A stretch of 64,000 bases of DNA from an uncultured Ruminococcus sp. (lineage in GTDB: Bacteria; Bacillota; Clostridia; Oscillospirales; Ruminococcaceae): NCBI GenBank assembly GCA_910584195.1, contig CAJTYV010000016.1, forward strand, positions 5,548 to 69,547, in the 5' to 3' direction. The translations under genes were made by a program, and so were the position numbers. Positions 23,697 to 31,245 of this stretch are shown here, in pieces. Positions within the stretch are counted from its first letter, which is position 1. Every line of letters begins with the position of its first letter. Under the pieces are notes generated by a model that worked only from the letters and a program-made list of their open reading frames with translations, made no database searches and was not told where the DNA came from.

Positions 23697-23900
23697 AAAT
23701 AGTTAAAGAATATCTATGCAACGATAGAACACCAACAATCGATGAACTAAAAAAATCTATCAATATCGCTAATGCCGATGATTGCGTGGTTAAGTTGAAT
23801 TGGTTTTTTTCCTCATAATGGATGGCACAATATGTATATTACCAAAGATATGACTTTGGAAGATTGCAAAAGTAAACTTCCAAAAAAATATTCAGTGTAG
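23693..23900 (+). pseudogene. Small conserved phage gene with a T7 frameshift
   Basis: ATG 23693 overlaps the preceding TGA. Frame 1 ends at TAA after LNWFFSS, just past a run of seven T. Removing one T joins it to a second frame reading WFFPHNGWHNMYITKDMTLE and onward to LPKKYSV and TAG at 23898. That product resembles a small conserved phage protein. The cause may be a real mutation, slippage or a homopolymer sequencing error. Confidence 0.6.
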
Positions 23901-23914
23901 ATAGGTGGAGAATA

Positions 23915-24169
23915 ATGAACTGGCGAGATTTTGATAATAAGCAGTTAGAAATGCAGATGAAAGATTTAAAACGCTGCATCGAAATACAAGCCGAACGACC
24001 GCTTACAGTTCGAGAGAAGGATTGGTTTAATCTTCGATATGACAGAGGAAGTATTCGATGTGGGTCGCGCTCTTATAGAAGCGGGCTTATATCATCTCTC
24101 GACAGAGCAATTAAGCGTTTGGAAAAGGAAATGACAAGTGACGAACTTCGTCGCGTGAAAGGAGAATAG
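23915..24169 (+). CDS. Small basic helical protein, 84 aa
   Basis: The start follows TAGGTGGAGAATA. The protein is charged and helical (DFDNKQLEMQMKDLKRCIE) with a basic middle. It has no TM span and no recognised family. Confidence 0.65.
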   Translation: MNWRDFDNKQLEMQMKDLKRCIEIQAERPLTVREKDWFNLRYDRGSIRCGSRSYRSGLISSLDRAIKRLEKEMTSDELRRVKGE

Positions 24170-24171
24170 CA

Positions 24172-24396
24172 ATGCTTAAATTATTAACAGATTGTGATAA
24201 ATGTATGTACAAGCGAGTGTGCAAATATTATGGACATCCCAAACAGGCTATGGAGAAATTGAAAAATACTACATATGGTGATGGACCGAATGATGATTAC
24301 GGATGGGATACTATGATGGAGCATGAACATGTGGATATTTCGTTTTCCTGCCCGGATTATCAGGAGCAAAAACCGACACCCAAAGGCTTTGCTTAA
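24172..24396 (+). CDS. Cys-containing small protein, 74 aa
   Basis: The ribosome site is GAAAGGAGAATAGCA, overlapping the previous gene. DCDKCMYKRVCKYYGHP resembles a small Cys/His zinc-binding knuckle, with a fourth Cys at FSCPDY. Role unknown. Confidence 0.65.
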   Translation: MLKLLTDCDKCMYKRVCKYYGHPKQAMEKLKNTTYGDGPNDDYGWDTMMEHEHVDISFSCPDYQEQKPTPKGFA

Positions 24397-24414
24397 TTTA
24401 CGGAGGAAAGTTGA

Positions 24415-24723
24415 TTGAGAATTGAAGGAAAATTATCGTCATTAACGAATGGATTAGTTAATCCAAAAGAGATTCTTGGAAAACCGATAAAACTTTTTGG
24501 TACTTTTCAAATTGGTGAAATAACCGAAATTGACGAAGAAAAAGATTTATATTTTGGAGAAGTCTCGGACGAGGCTATTGGAGAAGTAATGCTGAATAAT
24601 CCAGAAATGTCTATTGGGTTTTGTTTCAGTGAATGTAATAAAAGAGACTACCAACAAGGTGGTTATCAGCCAACAAAAATGCAAGAATACTTCTTAAAAA
24701 AGAATCGAGGTGATAAAATTTGA
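24415..24723 (+). CDS. Unknown protein with TTG start, 102 aa
   Basis: TTG 24415 is used because CGGAGGAAAG lies just upstream and no ATG fits. The product looks beta-rich at the N-terminus (IKLFGTFQIGEITEIDEE). It overlaps the next gene by 4 bases. Family not recognised. Confidence 0.6.
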   Translation: MRIEGKLSSLTNGLVNPKEILGKPIKLFGTFQIGEITEIDEEKDLYFGEVSDEAIGEVMLNNPEMSIGFCFSECNKRDYQQGGYQPTKMQEYFLKKNRGDKI

Positions 24724-25250
24724 GCGCACAGTATGATTTATATTTACAGCAGCATCGCGCTAATGTTTACAAAGGCTTCGAGTGGATTCGTGAGAATCTC
24801 CCAGAGCTTTTAGTAAATGAAGACGGTGCTGGATGGCAGACAGAATTTGCGCATGATGCTTCTAAGAATGAGAAAGACGAATATGAAGCTTATGACGCAT
24901 ATTTCTATGGAGGAAACAGGTCTTATAAGGTGATGGAGAACTACAGACGGGCTTGGCTTTTACACCTGCATCGTAATCCTCATCACTGGCAGCACTGGGT
25001 TCTCATCAACGATGACCCGAAAGAGGGCGAGATTGCTCTGGATATGCCCTACAATTATATTCTTGAAATGATTTGTGATTGGTGGGCATTTAGCTGGTCA
25101 AAAGGAAAGCTGTTTGAAATCTTCGATTGGTACGATGAGCATAAGGCTTATATAAAACTGAGCGATGCTACCAGAAAAACGGTGGAGGATATTCTTGACA
25201 AGATGAGAGTCAAGCTCTCTGAAATCTCTACGGGAGGAACAGAGAAATGA
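24720..25250 (+). CDS. DUF5662-family protein, 176 aa
   Basis: A TTG start at 24720 is coupled to the previous stop. The pattern HDASKNEKDEYEAYDAYFYG, HLHRNPHHWQHWVLI and MICDWWAFSWSKG matches the DUF5662 layout. Its conserved His and Asp residues (HxxSK, HxxHHWQH) suggest metal binding, as in HD-like proteins. Activity is unknown. Confidence 0.8.
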   Translation: MSAQYDLYLQQHRANVYKGFEWIRENLPELLVNEDGAGWQTEFAHDASKNEKDEYEAYDAYFYGGNRSYKVMENYRRAWLLHLHRNPHHWQHWVLINDDPKEGEIALDMPYNYILEMICDWWAFSWSKGKLFEIFDWYDEHKAYIKLSDATRKTVEDILDKMRVKLSEISTGGTEK

Positions 25251-25540
25251 TGTCAGGAATAATTGAACAAATTAGTAGAGAAATAGCATCTCAATATGAC
25301 GAGCAAATCGAGAAGGCATTGAACCGATGTGGATTTACAATGCAATACTGTATAGAACATCCGGAAGAATTTTTGTGGATTAGAGATGCCATCAATCCGA
25401 TGAATGGACAGTTACAATGGCTGGGTCAAGATTTATTCTCTGTTACCCAGTCTCTAAATTATGATGAGCAACATAATAAATATGTTGTAGAAGTAAATAT
25501 TGAGTTTGCGGAAGGAGTGACAAAACATGAAGATACTTGA
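25247..25540 (+). CDS. Unknown protein, 97 aa
   Basis: ATGATG at 25247 overlaps the preceding stop (ATGA), with GGGAGGAACAGAGAA upstream. It is a mixed soluble protein with no recognised family. Its end overlaps the next microprotein by 14 bases. Confidence 0.65.
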   Translation: MMSGIIEQISREIASQYDEQIEKALNRCGFTMQYCIEHPEEFLWIRDAINPMNGQLQWLGQDLFSVTQSLNYDEQHNKYVVEVNIEFAEGVTKHEDT

Positions 25541-25625
25541 AATGATTGATAATCCAGTTTTGTGGTTTGTAATTGGGTTGCTGTTAAGTATTATTTTTAG
25601 AGATCGAGGAGGAAAACAAAAATGA
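25527..25625 (+). CDS. 32-aa single-TM microprotein
   Basis: GAAGGAGTGACAAAAC precedes ATG 25527. One hydrophobic helix (VLWFVIGLLLSIIF) is followed by a basic end. Both ends overlap neighbouring genes, a tight translational chain. Confidence 0.55.
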   Translation: MKILEMIDNPVLWFVIGLLLSIIFRDRGGKQK

Positions 25626-25834
25626 CATTTGTACAGATTGTAATTGCGTTTCTTATTGTCTATATTTGTGTCTATGCGCTGATTAACCGGGTATGTCAGT
25701 GTATTGAGCACTGTGCAACGGCCAAAGCATATTCCAAATTCAGAGAAAGCGGAATGCAGTTAAAGATGGATGACATTGAGGCCGGTATCCAAAAAGCCAA
25801 CAAAGAAAAAGAACATGTTAAGGAGATAATCTAA
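25622..25834 (+). CDS. Single-TM protein, 70 aa
   Basis: An N-terminal TM span (FVQIVIAFLIVYICVYALI) is followed by a Cys pair and a charged helix. The ribosome site is GAGGAGGAAAACAAA. Confidence 0.7.
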   Translation: MTFVQIVIAFLIVYICVYALINRVCQCIEHCATAKAYSKFRESGMQLKMDDIEAGIQKANKEKEHVKEII

Positions 25835-25846
25835 GCAATACCTTGA

Positions 25847-25874
25847 GAGCCGCGTAACAACGGCTCTTTCTTTT
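25847..25874 (+). terminator. Hairpin terminator (copy 7)
   Basis: GAGCCG (25847-25852), loop CGTAACAA, CGGCTC (25861-25866), then TTTCTTTTG. The gene has already stopped at 25834, so the TAACA loop is conserved independently of a stop role. Confidence 0.75.
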
Positions 25875-25897
25875 GTCAAAATTTAAGGAGATAGGTT

Positions 25898-26056
25898 ATG
25901 TTTAAACGAGAATTATTGAAAAATAAGCTCTACGGAGCTGTTATGATAGGTTTAGGGGCGTTGTCTGTACCCATCGAGTGGGATGCAACATTCTTTTTAT
26001 TTACGTTGATGGCTGGTGGCGGACTGATATTTTCAAAGGAGAACTGGATTTTATGA
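25898..26056 (+). CDS. 52-aa membrane microprotein
   Basis: TTAAGGAGATAGGTT precedes the ATG. Two short hydrophobic stretches (AVMIGLGALSV and FFLFTLMAGGGLIF) suggest a small hairpin membrane protein. It overlaps the start of nrdG by 4 bases (ATGA). Confidence 0.6.
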   Translation: MFKRELLKNKLYGAVMIGLGALSVPIEWDATFFLFTLMAGGGLIFSKENWIL

Positions 26057-26526
26057 ACTACCAAAAAATCACACCAATCAGTATTGCAGACGGTATCGGA
26101 TGCAGAGTAGTTTTGTGGGTATCTGGATGTGAACATAACTGCTACAACTGCCATAATCCTGATACGCACGACCCAACATCAGGATATTTGTTCGACGAGG
26201 ATGCAGAAACAAGGCTTTTTGACTTGCTGAAACCGAGTTATATTTCTGGTTTAACATTCAGTGGCGGAGATCCTCTACATCCGCTTAATCGAGCTGAGGT
26301 CACCCGGCTGGCAAGGCGACTCAAAGCTGAAATGCCGGAGAAAACTATCTGGCTTTACACAGGTTATATTTATGAGGAAATTTGTGGTTTGGAAGTGCTA
26401 CGATTTGTAGACGCATTGGTAGACGGACCATACATAGAATCACAAAGATGTGTTGGTAAATTCTATGGAAGTACAAACCAGAGAATTATCGCATTAAATA
26501 CAACTCCTTTAATGGAAGGAGAGTGA
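26053..26526 (+). CDS. nrdG: Anaerobic ribonucleotide reductase activase
   Basis: This radical-SAM activase (157 aa) installs the glycyl radical on NrdD. The cluster motif is GCEHNCYNCHN (CxxxCxxC, near residues 26-33). It also has TFSGGDPLHPLN and the late segments WLYTGY and DALVDGPY, all typical of NrdG. It starts at 26053 downstream of CAAAGGAGAACTGGATTTT. Its last codons (ALNTTPLMEGE) are written by motif copy B7, which overlaps the 3' end. The target, nrdD, lies 270 bases downstream. Confidence 0.93.
   Translation: MNYQKITPISIADGIGCRVVLWVSGCEHNCYNCHNPDTHDPTSGYLFDEDAETRLFDLLKPSYISGLTFSGGDPLHPLNRAEVTRLARRLKAEMPEKTIWLYTGYIYEEICGLEVLRFVDALVDGPYIESQRCVGKFYGSTNQRIIALNTTPLMEGE
26489..26514 (+). 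promoter_or_regulatory. 26-bp recurrent motif, copy B7 (inside nrdG)
   Basis: TCGCATTAAATACA, ACTCC, TTTAATG, then GAAGGAG. It is embedded in the coding end of nrdG and lies 18 bases before the next start. CTCCTT and AAGGAG can pair across TAATGG. Confidence 0.5.
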
Positions 26527-26532
26527 TATTTT

Positions 26533-26748
26533 ATGAAGAAACAAATAAACCCTATATTCTATGCTATTTGGAAGTATCATCTAGCAATGATTGATTTATG
26601 TAACATTCGGCAATCTCTTGGCTGTATTAGCGATAAGAAAGCTGAAGAGTCAAATAAAAAGCATTGTATGGGTGCTATCAAAAGTGCATATTTTGGAGGA
26701 TTTGCTTCTGATAAAGTGAATCAAATGTTTTCAAATGAGGAGTCCTAA
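26533..26748 (+). CDS. Small unknown protein ending EES, 71 aa
   Basis: AAGGAGAGTGATATTTT precedes the ATG, as before the gene at 18167. It is a helical, basic protein without a TM span. Its stop codon lies in the loop of the following hairpin. Confidence 0.65.
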   Translation: MKKQINPIFYAIWKYHLAMIDLCNIRQSLGCISDKKAEESNKKHCMGAIKSAYFGGFASDKVNQMFSNEES

Positions 26749-26766
26749 CAAGGGCTCTTTCTTTTT
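26740..26766 (+). terminator. Stop-in-loop hairpin terminator (copy 8)
   Basis: GAGTCC, loop TAACAA, GGGCTC (26740-26757), then TTTCTTTTT. Same design as copies 1, 2 and 6. Confidence 0.75.
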
Positions 26767-26795
26767 CTAAAAAATAAGAACGGAGGCGTATAACA

Positions 26796-28976
26796 TTGAT
26801 TACAAAAATCATCAAACGGGACGGAACAGAGGTTGCGTTCGATGCTGAAAAGATATTTAACGCAATATCAAATGCAAATGCGGAGGTCAGTGCAGAGGAA
26901 CAGCTTAACAATGTTGGACTCCAAATCACTACGCAGATGATTGTCGAGCAGCTCAATAAGTTTAAAAGGGCTGTTGAGGTTGAGGAGATTCAGGAGATTG
27001 TTGAAACTGAGTTGATGAAAATGAAAGCTTACGAAGTAGCAAAGCGTTATATTCGCTACCGCTACGACCATAAGCTGAAGCGTGAATCGGATACCGATAA
27101 AAAGGTAATGTCTCTTGTGGAGTTTCAGAACGAAGCTGTCAAGCAGGAGAACAGCAACAAAAATCCGGAAATCATTCCTACACAGAGGGATTATATTGCC
27201 GGAGAGATTTCCAAGGATATTACTATGCGGCGCCTGCTTCCTGAAAATGTCGTAAAGGCTCATGAAGACGGACTCATTCACTTTCACGATGCCGATTACT
27301 TCATTCAGCACTCTCATAACTGCTGTCTCGTAAATCTGGAGGACATGCTTCAAAACAGCACTGTGATATCCGGTACACTTATCGAGAAGCCCCACATGTT
27401 CAGCACAGCTTGTAACATCGCTACGCAGATCATCGCTCAGGTGGCAAGCTCTCAGTATGGCGGGCAGTCCATCAGTCTGGCTCACCTTGCACCTTTTGTG
27501 AACGATACCAGAGAACGGTTCAGAAAAAAGTATTCTGATCTTTTACAATGGGGAGATTCTATACGTCGGTATAATGATTTCATCGAAAAACTGGTTCGTG
27601 ATGATATTACCAAAGGGGTTCAAACCATCCAGTATCAGGTCGTTACGTTGATGACAACAAACGGGCAGGCTCCATTCATTACGGTGTATATGGATATTAA
27701 CGAAGCTAAGAATGAGCAGGAGCAGAAAGATCTCGCCAATATTATAGAAGAAGTTCTGAAGCAACGTATTCAGGGTGTAAAGAATGAAACCGGTACCTGG
27801 ATCACGCCAGCATTTCCGAAACTCATATATGCTCTGGATGAAAACAATGTGGAGCCAGATTCAGAATTCTTCTATCTTACAGAGCTTGCGGCTCAGTGTA
27901 CGGCCAAGAGAATGGTGCCGGATTATATTTCTAACAAAATTGAGCGGGAGCTGAAGAACGGAGATACTTACACCTGCATGGGCTGTCGTTCGTTTCTTAC
28001 ACCGGACAGAACTACAGAAAACTACTCAAAATGCAACAACTGGAAAGCCGGTCACAAATACTACGGACGATTCAATCAGGGTGTGGTGACAATCAATCTT
28101 CCGGATGTGGCGTTAAGTTCTCATAAAGACTTTGCCCTTTTTGATGATATTTTGAGAGACCGTCTCGATAATATCTGCTATCCAGCACTTATGGCACGGC
28201 ACAACCGTTTGAAAGGCACCCCGTCAAATATTGCTCCGATTCTTTGGCAGCATGGAGCATTGGCAAGATTGGATAAGAATGAGACAATCGATGAGCTGCT
28301 CTACCATGGATATTCTACCATTAGCCTTGGCTATGCCGGTTTGTATGAATGTGTGAAGTGTATGACTGGTGAGTCTCACACAGCCGGCGGTAAGAACTTT
28401 GCTATCCATGTGATGGAGATGCTGAATGAGCATACAGCACAGTGGAAAGCTGAAACAGATATTGACTTCTCTTTGTATGGTACCCCACTGGAAAGCACTA
28501 CATACAAGTTTGCCAAGTGCTTGCAGAAACGTTTCGGCATCATCGAGGGAGTCACAGACAAGAATTATATTACTAACAGCTACCACGTTCATGTTACTGA
28601 GCCTATAGACGCTTTTACAAAGTTGTCTTTTGAATCCGAATTCCAGGCACTCAGTCCTGGCGGAGCAATCAGCTATGTGGAAGTGCCTAATATGTCCCAT
28701 AACATCCCTGCGGTTCTCTCTGTCATTCGTTATATTTACGACAACATCATGTATGCCGAGTTGAATACGCGCAGCGATTATTGTCATGTCTGTGGTTTTG
28801 ATGGAGAGATAAAAGTGGTTGAAGACGATGGAAAGCTTGTATGGGAATGCCCGGTTTGTGGAAACCGTGACCAGAGCAAAATGAATGTAGCTCGGAGAAC
28901 TTGCGGTTACATCGGAACCAACTTTTGGAATCAGGGAAGAACTCAAGAGATTTCCGAAAGGGTTTTACATTTATAA
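26796..28976 (+). CDS. nrdD: Anaerobic ribonucleoside-triphosphate reductase
   Basis: Reduces ribonucleotides to deoxyribonucleotides without oxygen, supplying phage DNA precursors. Length is 726 aa from TTG 26796 (CGGAGGCGTATAACA upstream). An N-terminal ATP-cone (TKIIKRDGTEVAFDAEKI) gives allosteric control. The catalytic barrel includes HFHDADYFIQHSHNCCLVNL and YTCMGCRSFLTP. A C-terminal zinc site has CHVCG and CPVCG. The glycyl-radical loop RRTCGYIG has Gly704 as the likely radical site. Length and motifs are complete, so it should be functional with nrdG upstream. Confidence 0.95.
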   Translation: MITKIIKRDGTEVAFDAEKIFNAISNANAEVSAEEQLNNVGLQITTQMIVEQLNKFKRAVEVEEIQEIVETELMKMKAYEVAKRYIRYRYDHKLKRESDTDKKVMSLVEFQNEAVKQENSNKNPEIIPTQRDYIAGEISKDITMRRLLPENVVKAHEDGLIHFHDADYFIQHSHNCCLVNLEDMLQNSTVISGTLIEKPHMFSTACNIATQIIAQVASSQYGGQSISLAHLAPFVNDTRERFRKKYSDLLQWGDSIRRYNDFIEKLVRDDITKGVQTIQYQVVTLMTTNGQAPFITVYMDINEAKNEQEQKDLANIIEEVLKQRIQGVKNETGTWITPAFPKLIYALDENNVEPDSEFFYLTELAAQCTAKRMVPDYISNKIERELKNGDTYTCMGCRSFLTPDRTTENYSKCNNWKAGHKYYGRFNQGVVTINLPDVALSSHKDFALFDDILRDRLDNICYPALMARHNRLKGTPSNIAPILWQHGALARLDKNETIDELLYHGYSTISLGYAGLYECVKCMTGESHTAGGKNFAIHVMEMLNEHTAQWKAETDIDFSLYGTPLESTTYKFAKCLQKRFGIIEGVTDKNYITNSYHVHVTEPIDAFTKLSFESEFQALSPGGAISYVEVPNMSHNIPAVLSVIRYIYDNIMYAELNTRSDYCHVCGFDGEIKVVEDDGKLVWECPVCGNRDQSKMNVARRTCGYIGTNFWNQGRTQEISERVLHL

Positions 28977-28994
28977 GGAAAGGATTGATGTTTT

Positions 28995-29126
28995 ATGAGG
29001 TTTGTAGTGATTGGGGCGTTATGTCTTATTGTCGCTTTTGGTATAGTTATGGTGATTAAGGCGGTTAATGAGGCAGCAGTATTCATGGATGATTCGTTTC
29101 GTTGGGGAAACGGAAGAGATTATTAA
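28995..29126 (+). CDS. 43-aa single-TM microprotein
   Basis: GGAAAGGATTGATGTTTT precedes the ATG. The N-terminal span is FVVIGALCLIVAFGIVMVI and the tail is short and polar. Role unknown. Confidence 0.6.
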   Translation: MRFVVIGALCLIVAFGIVMVIKAVNEAAVFMDDSFRWGNGRDY

Positions 29127-29140
29127 GGAGGATAAGATTT

Positions 29141-29323
29141 ATGACTGTAAAACAGTTAAGGAATAAATTAAAAAATCTTCCGGAAAATGCTGTCGTAACG
29201 ATTCCGAACAGTAACATGTATAATAATGGAGATTATGATATTGATTTGGTTCAATATTGGGAGGAAGATAATCAAGTATGTCTTGAATCTCATTATAAAA
29301 AGAATTATTCAAAAAATTTTTAG
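29141..29323 (+). CDS. Small unknown protein, 60 aa
   Basis: AAGGAGGATAAGATTT precedes the ATG. TVKQLRNKLKNLPENAVVTI resembles small proteins recalled from phages and elements. It is soluble, with no function assigned. Confidence 0.65.
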   Translation: MTVKQLRNKLKNLPENAVVTIPNSNMYNNGDYDIDLVQYWEEDNQVCLESHYKKNYSKNF

Positions 29324-29343
29324 AATAAGGAGGATAAGAATTT

Positions 29344-29682
29344 ATGACTATCAATGAGTATCAAAAGGAAGCAATGAGAAGTGTAAACCCGGAGTCACTG
29401 AATGATCCAGTGAAAGGTTTGAGCAACACGGCACTTGGTTTATGTGGAGAATCTGATGAGGTTGCTGATATGGTGAAGAAGCATCTGCATCAGGGGCATG
29501 AGTTGGACAAGGAGCATCTGGCTAAGGAACTTGGCGACGTGACCTGGTATCTGGCTCTTGGAGCTACTATCATTGGCTATGAACTGGAAGATATTTTACA
29601 AATGAATATTGACAAGCTTCGTAAGAGGTATCCGGACGGATTTGATTCTCAGAAAAGTCAGCACCGGGAAAAAGGGGGATGA
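29344..29682 (+). CDS. MazG-like nucleotide pyrophosphohydrolase, 112 aa
   Basis: The all-alpha NTP pyrophosphatase signature is visible: GLCGESDEVADMVKKHLHQ, then KELGDVTWYLALGA, providing the acidic metal-binding ExxD-type residues. Such enzymes hydrolyse (d)NTPs and in phages can adjust nucleotide pools. The ribosome site is AAGGAGGATAAGAATTT. It fits the nearby reductase genes. Confidence 0.85.
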   Translation: MTINEYQKEAMRSVNPESLNDPVKGLSNTALGLCGESDEVADMVKKHLHQGHELDKEHLAKELGDVTWYLALGATIIGYELEDILQMNIDKLRKRYPDGFDSQKSQHREKGG

Positions 29683-29686
29683 ATAA

Positions 29687-29884
29687 GTGGCTAATAATTT
29701 AAGAAAAAACGCAGAAGGCTATTCAGATCCGACAGCCTACGAAGCGATTAAGAGCGCTGATGCGGACGATGAGAGATTTCATAAGTTGCTGAACACAATT
29801 TTTACAATCTGTGAGTTGTCTGGATTTCATCTTGAAGAGAGGATTGTTCTCAAAGATACCCAGTCTGGAAAGGTTTGGAGGTAA
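29687..29884 (+). CDS. Conserved small phage protein, 65 aa
   Basis: GTG 29687 follows GGGGGATGAATAA. NNLRKNAEGYSDPTAYEAIK is a recognisable start of an unnamed family common in Clostridia phages and elements (recalled). It is helical; function unknown. Confidence 0.7.
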   Translation: MANNLRKNAEGYSDPTAYEAIKSADADDERFHKLLNTIFTICELSGFHLEERIVLKDTQSGKVWR

Positions 29885-29887
29885 AAG

Positions 29888-30190
29888 ATGATTAAAAAAG
29901 TATGTATACTGGCTTCTTTATCACAGAAGTCAGATATTGAAGAAGCTGTGGCGTATTATAAATCACAGGGATATATTGTTGATTATCCAACCGAACAGCG
30001 TGATAAGACATTGTTTGAGATTGACTATGATTATATTTGTCGAATTGCTAAGGCGGGTATGGTTGTGGCTATTCCTAAGTATGAGGGAGGATTTGGTGAA
30101 TCGGTTACATACGAGCTGGCTGTTGCAAAATACTTGGGCATACCAAGGGCGCAATACGATCCGGTTAAAAGAGAACGAATTTGGAGGTGA
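29888..30190 (+). CDS. Rossmann-like DUF4406-type protein, 100 aa
   Basis: KVCILASLSQKSDIEEAVAYY is a first strand and helix. AGMVVAIPKYEGGFGESVTYE resembles the substrate strand of DUF4406/deoxyribosyltransferase-like proteins, with a conserved GES and following Glu. It has a similar fold to the 464-757 product. The ribosome site is TTTGGAGGTAAAAG inside the previous gene. Confidence 0.7.
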   Translation: MIKKVCILASLSQKSDIEEAVAYYKSQGYIVDYPTEQRDKTLFEIDYDYICRIAKAGMVVAIPKYEGGFGESVTYELAVAKYLGIPRAQYDPVKRERIWR

Positions 30191-30195
30191 GATTC

Positions 30196-30396
30196 ATGAG
30201 CGGTGCTGTTAGAGAAACAATGTGTACCAGTTGCATACATAGAGAGGTGTGTTTATACAAACAGACATACCTTGAGTATTTGAGGGCATGTGAGAAGATG
30301 TATGAAGATTATCCGGATGATATTTCTTCTTTTATTGAGGAGAGTGACCCAAACTGTATCCATTATAAGAAGAAATCGGACGTAAATTTGCGGTAA
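30196..30396 (+). CDS. Cysteine-containing small protein, 66 aa
   Basis: Start 30196 follows TTTGGAGGTGAGATTC. The Cys pattern CTSCIHREVC plus a late CIHY suggests a zinc knuckle. The middle is acidic. Function is unknown. Confidence 0.65.
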   Translation: MSGAVRETMCTSCIHREVCLYKQTYLEYLRACEKMYEDYPDDISSFIEESDPNCIHYKKKSDVNLR

Positions 30397-30473
30397 TTTT
30401 GGCGTCCGTACCAGTCTTTTCAGCCGGACAAACTCTAATCTAGGTTAAAAAATTCTGGTCAAATCCTGTTTTT

Positions 30474-30748
30474 AAAAGTGGGCTTTTGGCCAGAAAAAGT
30501 GGGCAGAGGAGAAAATTGTGAAGATTTGGTCGAAAATTATGGAACTTTTACGGACAATTTTTACAAATTTTGGCCATTTTTTGCCCACTTTGCCCACTTT
30601 TTTTGAAAAGTGACCAGGCACTTTGGCCAGCAAGAATGCCCATTTTATGCGGGTTTGAGGGCTGTTTGCCCACTTTCCCACTTTTTTTCTCAAACTATTA
30701 TGATAAAAATATTTAATAATATTATAAATAGGGCAGGAAAAAGTGGGC
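30474..30748. repeat. Iteron-like array of AAAGTGGGC/GCCCACTTT
   Basis: The 383 bases between 30396 and 30780 have no gene. Six exact copies of AAAGTGGGC occur in both orientations: forward at 30475, 30496 and 30740; reverse at 30583, 30592 and 30668. Close variants include TCCCACTTT (30677) and AAAAGTGACC. Three TTTGGCCA sites are interleaved (about 30485, 30568 and 30622). An A/T-rich stretch (about 30695-30730) lies inside. This arrangement suits a replication origin with iterons and an unwinding region, or an operator array. Confidence 0.7.
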
Positions 30749-30779
30749 ATTTGACCAGAGAGCAAGAAAGGAGGTTCTT

Positions 30780-30980
30780 ATGAGAGAAAAAATCACATGG
30801 CATGACATTTATAAAGATTTTAAGATTCGATTGCCGAATTTATCAAAAAGAGCAACGTATTGGAAACCGAGAGGGTATCTCTCTATTACGGTATATCTTG
30901 AGGACGGTTCCCAGATGGCTTATGACTACCTGTACAAGAAAGCATCTTTCGTTGCGATGTCGCAGACTGCCTTAGCATAA
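30780..30980 (+). CDS. Small basic protein next to the iteron array, 66 aa
   Basis: AAAGGAGGTTCTT precedes the ATG. It is basic and aromatic (DFKIRLPNLSKRATYWKPRG) with no TM span. The nearest repeat copy ends 32 bases upstream, so it could bind the array, but no DNA-binding motif is certain. Confidence 0.6.
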   Translation: MREKITWHDIYKDFKIRLPNLSKRATYWKPRGYLSITVYLEDGSQMAYDYLYKKASFVAMSQTALA

Positions 30981-31016
30981 AATTGTCAATCTGTCAATAG
31001 GATATTTAAAAACCTG

Positions 31017-31045
31017 TTTATTTTTTGCTTGGGTTGTGGTATACT
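31017..31045 (+). promoter_or_regulatory. Extended -10 promoter (TGGTATACT)
   Basis: TATACT at 31040-31045 is preceded by TGG, an extended -10 element. A weak -35 (TTTATT, 31017-31022) lies 17 bases upstream. It is the best host-type promoter noticed in the window and drives the structured leader that follows. Confidence 0.6.
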
Positions 31046-31050
31046 GTAGC

Positions 31051-31206
31051 TGCGACACAATTTCACAAATCTCGTTTAAGGGAAACCACTTTTGGCAAAG
31101 GGTGTTTTCTCTCTTTACTTATGCCTTAGACGGGATGAGATTGTGTCGCAACAATGGGAGATTCACTTTTGCAGGTGCGTCTCTACATTGGGGCGCACTT
31201 TTTATT
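31051..31206 (+). ncRNA. Structured leader RNA ending in an intrinsic terminator
   Basis: A perfect 11-bp stem, TGCGACACAAT (31051-31061) with ATTGTGTCGCA (31140-31150), closes a 78-nt interior. It is followed by a 9-bp terminator hairpin, GTGCGTCTC (31175-31183) with GGGGCGCAC (31190-31198), and five T. The next gene starts 40 bases later. This is either a stand-alone small RNA or an attenuator/riboswitch-like leader. It matches no RNA class I recognise. Confidence 0.55.
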
Positions 31207-31245
31207 TGCGCAGAAGTATTTGAAAGCGTTTTGGAGGTATTGAAC

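Noticed and set aside
31036..31245. Upstream extension of the 348-aa gene
   Set aside because: No ribosome site, an unlikely protein sequence, and it overlaps the promoter, leader RNA and terminator.
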